A stretch of DNA of 64,000 bases, taken from assembly GCF_046250175.1 (NCBI RefSeq), contig NZ_CP176468.1. The stretch is one strand, 5' to 3'. A program made the position numbers and the translations under genes. Origin of the DNA: Psychromonas sp030397575. GTDB taxonomy: Bacteria; Pseudomonadota; Gammaproteobacteria; Enterobacterales; Psychromonadaceae. Below the pieces are notes generated by a model that was given only the letters and a program-made list of their open reading frames with translations, made no database searches and was not told where the DNA came from. Shown in pieces: positions 60,054 through 64,000 of the stretch (within the stretch, counting starts at the first letter, position 1; every line of letters starts with the position of its first letter).

Positions 60054-61103
60054 TTGGAAAATATAAAAGTAGTGTGGGTTGATTATCTCCGTGTTATTGC
60101 TATCGGTATGGTTGTATTTTTACACTCAGCCTCGCCTTTATTGTATAAATTCAATCAATTACCTTTGGATTACTGGTTAATTGCAAATGTCTATGATTCT
60201 ATGGTGAGAGTCTGTGTCCCGCTATTTTTTATGGTATCTGGTTTTTTGTTATTGCAAAAACAGGAACCTTTAGGCTTTTATTTTTCAAAGCGATTTAAAA
60301 AACTCCTGGTACCCATTATCTTTTGGTCGTTATTTTTTATTTTATGGAAAAACATTGTTGAGAATGGTGAACTTCCAAAATTTGAGCAGTTTTACAGTTT
60401 ATTACTTAAACCCAGTTACTATCATCTCTGGTTTTTATACGCGCTAATAGGTATTTACTTATTTGTCCCTATCTTAAGAATAGTGACCAATTCTACTGAT
60501 AATAAATTGCTTGTTTATTATTGCTTAATTTGGTTTTTAGCCGTTTCTGTCATTCCCTTTATTGAAAAAGTGATTGGTGTAGATAGTAAAATAGATCTAC
60601 ATTCTATTTCTGGTTACATTGGATACTTGGTATTAGGGTATATCTTAGGGAAAAAGACTATCTCATTGAAGGTATTCATTTTTTCTGTTGCTATTTATTT
60701 ACTGATGGTTATTTTTACTGCTTCGGGTACCTATTATTTAACGCTAAGTAATGATGGGAAGTTTTCAGATTATTTATACTCTTACCTTGCGCCTAATACT
60801 ATTATTGCTGCAATTTCCTGTTTTATCCTTATAAAGTATGTGGCAATAAACAGCGCTGTATTTAACAATACAACTCTTTTGAAGATGGTTAAAAAACTTA
60901 GTGCTTGTAGTTTTGGCATCTATCTCATTCATCCTGTCTTCATCTATTTATTTAAAACAGGGAGCATTGGGCTTGAATTATCTGCATTTTCAGGTGACCC
61001 ATTATTATTTATACCCTTAACGTCGTTGATTGTATTTCTACTATCATTTTTTATGGTTTTATTCATTAAAAAAATACCGGTAATAAACTTAATTGCGCCG
61101 TAA
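60054..61103 (+). CDS. Acyltransferase-3 family membrane protein
   Basis: 349 residues, about ten membrane helices. WVDYLRVIAIGMVVFLHSAS carries the Arg and His typical of acyltransferase-3 (OafA/WecH-like) proteins; FFMVSGFLLL and a late FGIYLIHPVFIYLF are the other hallmarks. It likely O- or N-acetylates a surface polysaccharide. The start is TTG 60054 with CAGGAG five bases upstream. The lipoprotein gene follows after 50 bases. Confidence 0.88.
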   Translation: MENIKVVWVDYLRVIAIGMVVFLHSASPLLYKFNQLPLDYWLIANVYDSMVRVCVPLFFMVSGFLLLQKQEPLGFYFSKRFKKLLVPIIFWSLFFILWKNIVENGELPKFEQFYSLLLKPSYYHLWFLYALIGIYLFVPILRIVTNSTDNKLLVYYCLIWFLAVSVIPFIEKVIGVDSKIDLHSISGYIGYLVLGYILGKKTISLKVFIFSVAIYLLMVIFTASGTYYLTLSNDGKFSDYLYSYLAPNTIIAAISCFILIKYVAINSAVFNNTTLLKMVKKLSACSFGIYLIHPVFIYLFKTGSIGLELSAFSGDPLLFIPLTSLIVFLLSFFMVLFIKKIPVINLIAP

Positions 61104-61153
61104 GTCGTAGTAAATGAATATATTTATTATTAACTTTTCAATAGGATTTTAAC

Positions 61154-62314
61154 TTGATTTCATCATTTTTACGTCATGCTGTTCTGAGCTCTGTTGTGTT
61201 ACTTGCTGCTTGTAGCCAAGCCAATCTTAACCCTAATTATCAAGTCGCCGATGCTTTACCTAGTTATTCGCAAGATACCTTTAAGCAATATATTAGTGAG
61301 ACAAGAGAGTGGCTATTAACGCATAGAGTCTTTAAAACCGATGATGTTGAAAAAGAGTTACGCGCTAATTTACCTTTTGAATTAATTCCTGAAAATCCAA
61401 ATGGTGACGCGGTGCTTTTAGTGCATGGCTTGGGCGATTCTCCATATTCATTTATCGATATTGCTGATCATTTAGTGTCGCAGGGGTATTTGGTAAGAAC
61501 GGTTTTATTGCCTGGGCATGGTAGTAAATCTGGCGATTTAATGTTGCCTAGTTTAGAAGACTGGCAAGGTGTGGTACACCATCATATTGAGTTATTAAAA
61601 ACTAAGTCAAATAAACTGTGGCTGGGAGGCTATTCTACTGGAGCAAACTTGGTAACATCTGAAGCGTTAAATGATGATGGCATCGCTGGATTATTATTGT
61701 TTTCTCCAGCTTTTAAGCCAGAAAAATCAGTGGTGAAGTGGGCTAGTTTGGCGAGTTACTTTGTGACATGGGCTGATCAAGACCCTGAAACCAATTACAT
61801 ACGTTATAATTCTTTACCTATGCATGGTGCAGCAGTTTATTACGATACTGCTGCAACAGTTCAAGAAGACCTACAGGATATCACTTATAACAAACCTGTG
61901 TTTATGATGATCAGTGAAGGCGACCGTGTCATTGATAGGGCATTTCCTATTGCTGTATTCGAACAACAATTTAAAAATAAAAACAATCACCTTGTATGGC
62001 TAGGTGAAGAAGACCTATCAATCTCGCAAAGTACCCGTTTTAGTATGAATCGCCCTGATTTACATATCGTTAATAGTTCTCATATGGGGTTGTTATATTC
62101 ACCTAATAATACCGAATATGGTGCAAAAGCCGATATCACTATATGTAATAATGGCCAGTCTAAAGAGCGACAAAAGGCTTGTGAAGCAGGTGAGGATATT
62201 TGGTACTCTTCTTACGGTTGGCATGTTGAAGGTAAAACATTGGCTCGATTAACTTATAATCCTTATTTTGATAAAAGTATGACAGAGCTGGATCGCGTAA
62301 TGGATAATCAATAA
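61154..62314 (+). CDS. Alpha/beta-hydrolase lipoprotein
   Basis: 386 residues. Lipoprotein signal with lipobox LLAAC (lipid-bearing Cys about residue 20), so membrane anchored. Hydrolase fold: oxyanion region LLVHGLGDSPYSF, nucleophile in LGGYSTGANL (GxSxG), Asp in MMISEGDRVID and His in VNSSHMGLLYSP. It is close to the carboxylesterase/thermostable lipase type. The start is TTG 61154, with AGGA seven bases before it. Substrate unknown. Confidence 0.85.
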   Translation: MISSFLRHAVLSSVVLLAACSQANLNPNYQVADALPSYSQDTFKQYISETREWLLTHRVFKTDDVEKELRANLPFELIPENPNGDAVLLVHGLGDSPYSFIDIADHLVSQGYLVRTVLLPGHGSKSGDLMLPSLEDWQGVVHHHIELLKTKSNKLWLGGYSTGANLVTSEALNDDGIAGLLLFSPAFKPEKSVVKWASLASYFVTWADQDPETNYIRYNSLPMHGAAVYYDTAATVQEDLQDITYNKPVFMMISEGDRVIDRAFPIAVFEQQFKNKNNHLVWLGEEDLSISQSTRFSMNRPDLHIVNSSHMGLLYSPNNTEYGAKADITICNNGQSKERQKACEAGEDIWYSSYGWHVEGKTLARLTYNPYFDKSMTELDRVMDNQ

Positions 62315-62439
62315 TGTATAAGTACATACAGGAAGCAGACGGTGATATTTGATAGTAATACCACGCTAATTAAACATTTTTTATTGTTTAATTTAATGAA
62401 ATAAATTTTCAAAATAGCTTATATTATTAAGGATTAATA

Positions 62440-63030
62440 ATGAAAAGACTTATTCTAGTAACCTCGCCGCCAGCAAGTGGCAAAACCTACATTTCTAAAA
62501 AATTGGCTAAAGCACTGAAGCATGTTGTGTATTTAGATAAAGATACGTTAATAGTGCTATCACATCAGATTTTTAAAGTGATGAATGAAGAGGTTAACCG
62601 AAGCTCCGATTTCTTTGAAGAGCATATTCGTAATTACGAGTACGACGCGGTATTAGCTTTAGCAATGGAAGCTCTTGAATATGATGATATTGTACTAATT
62701 AACGCGCCATTTACTCGTGAAATTAGAGACACTGCTTTTATTGATAATTTAAAGAATCAACTCATCGAAAAAGATGCACGTTTAACCGTTGTCTGGGTGA
62801 TGACAGATGTTGACGTAGTCAAAAGTCGTATGATTGAAAGAAACTCATCAAGAGATACATGGAAGCTCGACAATTGGGATGAGTATATTAAAGACGTTGA
62901 TTTCTCTATTCCATTGAGCCTTGATAACCCCGATATCGTCGATGATCTACTTCTATTTAAAAACTCCAACCAAGAAGAATATGAAAACTCAATGAAAGAG
63001 GTGGTTTCTATTTTAGAAAAGAAACCGTAG
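62440..63030 (+). CDS. P-loop kinase-like ATPase
   Basis: 196 residues. Walker A SPPASGKTYISKKL at residues 9-22, DKDTLI and a later LTVVWVMTDVDVVKSRM with Arg-rich RMIERNSSRDTW lid. The pattern fits small nucleotide/zeta-toxin-like kinases (AAA_33 type). No partner antitoxin gene is seen. The substrate is unknown. AAGGATTA precedes the ATG. Confidence 0.75.
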   Translation: MKRLILVTSPPASGKTYISKKLAKALKHVVYLDKDTLIVLSHQIFKVMNEEVNRSSDFFEEHIRNYEYDAVLALAMEALEYDDIVLINAPFTREIRDTAFIDNLKNQLIEKDARLTVVWVMTDVDVVKSRMIERNSSRDTWKLDNWDEYIKDVDFSIPLSLDNPDIVDDLLLFKNSNQEEYENSMKEVVSILEKKP

Positions 63031-63160
63031 TTGATTTTTCAGGTTTTCCATTCTCTTATGGCTGACCAAACAGAGACTGTATTAATAAGTCTGCACAGAT
63101 TAGGTAATTGATGTTACCTAATCTATTTATTATAAAAGGCAGCGCAGTGCTACTTTTTTA

Positions 63161-63246
63161 TCAAATTGTCGGTAATGCGGCAATAAACATCATTTCTACT
63201 TTCCAGTCTGGATTCGCTAGTTTGGACTCTACGCAGCCTCGTGCAG
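63161..63246 (-). pseudogene. C-terminal remnant of a RidA-family gene
   Basis: The minus strand from about 63246 to the TGA at 63161-63163 reads TVPARGCVESKLANPDWKV, EMMFIAALPTI. That is the C-terminal beta-strand and helix of a RidA/YjgF enamine deaminase. Upstream of about 63250 the homology stops where the LysR tail begins on the other strand. The N-terminal two-thirds and the promoter are gone. Confidence 0.78.
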
Positions 63247-63519
63247 GTACCGTTAGTTCATGACAACAGTAGAGCGGTTTGGAAGCAATGGTTTATTAAA
63301 TATTTGCCTAATAGCAACAGCTGGAAGCATGGTTATGTTTATTCAGATTTGTCACTTGCTTTAGAAGCTGCACTAGATGGGGAAGGCTTATTCTTAGCTG
63401 ATGATATTATTTGTAAACAAGGGATTGAATCCGGTGCCTTAGTTAAAGTATCTTCACCCATTCATCACTTGTCTAATAACCAAATGACCTTTCTACTTTA
63501 TGTTGTTAATCGACTATAA
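63241..63519 (+). pseudogene. C-terminal remnant of a LysR-type regulator
   Basis: 92 codons open to TAA 63517-63519. VPLVHDNSRAVWKQWF, then SDLSLALEAALDGEGLFLAD and GALVKVSSP match the effector-domain end of GcvA-like LysR regulators. The helix-turn-helix and most of the effector domain are missing. There is no start site; the first residues overlap the RidA remnant on the opposite strand. Confidence 0.78.
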
Positions 63520-63564
63520 AATAATAGTAATGTAAATATTCTATTCTTCTATTGGCAGTGTCGA

Positions 63565-63711
63565 TTGTTTAAGCCAATTAATCATGTTGCGGTTATTTGT
63601 TCTGATTATTCAAGGTCAAAGTATTTTTATACTGACATTCTTGGGTTGCAAGTGAGTACTGAACATTATCGTGCAGAAAGGCAATCTTATAAATCTCCCT
63701 ACCATTACTGA
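63565..63711 (+). pseudogene. Truncated VOC-family (glyoxalase-like) gene
   Basis: 48 codons read FKPINHVAVICSDYSRSKYF, then YTDILGLQVSTEHYRAERQS and YK before a TGA at 63709. This is the first beta-alpha-beta module of a glyoxalase/VOC protein (YaeR-like), including its metal His. The remaining 75 or so residues are absent, so the gene is cut short. The only start candidate is a TTG. Confidence 0.75.
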
Positions 63712-63879
63712 TTTTTTATCTTCTGTTTACAGTCTTTGCTATATATAGCTATATCTTACTAATTTTTCAGGTAAATATAAAAATATTATTAATATGTGAT
63801 ATTATTTTTTAGGTGTTTATTGCAGTAAACATTAATACACAGATTAATTTTAACTAAACGAACAAGGAAGAAAGAGATA

Positions 63880-64000
63880 ATGGAACCTGAAACGCCAAAA
63901 GTAGCTGAAACTCTTGATAAAAAAAATAAAAAACAACGGCCTGCAATTCGTTTTGATAATTCTGACTTAATAAAAAGCGGTTTTTGGGTTGGACAAATAT
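63880..64000 (+). CDS. 5' end of an unidentified gene
   Basis: ATG 63880 follows AGGAAGAAAGAG and opens MEPETPKVAETLDKKNKKQR, PAIRFDNSDLIKSGFWVGQI before the window ends. A charged N-terminus leading to a hydrophobic start is compatible with a membrane-fusion/secretion adaptor, but too little is visible to name it. Confidence 0.6.
   Translation, partial: MEPETPKVAETLDKKNKKQRPAIRFDNSDLIKSGFWVGQI

Overview
This window is chromosomal DNA of an AT-rich marine gammaproteobacterium. Gene content (DUF3622, DUF3466 and VF530 proteins, a GlyGly-CTERM-like tail, short CstA, DUF1244 and the gene neighbours uup-DUF3466 and apt-dnaX-ybaB) points to the Alteromonadales/Vibrionales side, and I would guess Psychromonas or a close relative. 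That is inference from family distribution; no rRNA gene is present to fix it.

Layout. 0-5 kb: a cut-off gene, a CWC cysteine-rich protein, a secreted ankyrin protein paired with a secreted catalase, a zinc-finger-less DnaJ-type co-chaperone, a VanZ-like membrane protein and uridine kinase. 5-15 kb: an 8-oxoguanine-deaminase-type amidohydrolase, rlmKL, uup, a DUF3466 surface protein and an orphan PstS-like phosphate-binding protein. 15-26 kb, all on the minus strand: a cellulose operon (orf137-bcsA-bcsB-bcsZ-bcsC-like, with stop/start overlaps) preceded by a REC-CheC response regulator and a PAS-GGDEF diguanylate cyclase. BcsA carries a PilZ domain, so this is a plausible c-di-GMP-to-cellulose module. 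26-33 kb: dusC, apt, dnaX (with an intact frameshift site), ybaB, a small secreted protein and a kinase/phosphatase pair. 33-35 kb: a decayed patch (methyltransferase remnant abutting a DUF3427 helicase tail) and a NERD nuclease-like gene. 35-40 kb: btsS-btsR and a CstA/BtsT-type transporter, with three direct repeats upstream of the transporter that look like BtsR operators. 40-50 kb: small conserved proteins, yajD, an alanine/sodium symporter, a DUF2431 methyltransferase-like protein with a C-terminal zinc finger, a TPR protein, an S49 peptidase, a 1-kb tandem repeat array and pepD. 50-55 kb: carA-carB. 55-64 kb: a family-4-like uracil-DNA glycosylase, DUF2254, an MFS transporter, an acyltransferase, a lipoprotein hydrolase and a P-loop kinase-like protein, then a gene graveyard (ridA, lysR and VOC remnants) and the start of a new gene.

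Most of the window is ordinary core genome. The less ordinary signals are: a family of palindromic intergenic repeats, dispersed and in a roughly 240-bp tandem array; a second dispersed repeat in two copies; the BtsR-type triple repeat; the dnaX slippery site followed at once by a -1 stop; the deletion scar that removed the divergent 5' halves of lysR and ridA; and the DUF2431 plus zinc-finger fusion. I found no CRISPR array, prophage, complete insertion sequence, tRNA or rRNA. I did not find a clearly new multi-gene system; the closest candidates are the repeat family and the regulator pair ahead of the cellulose operon.
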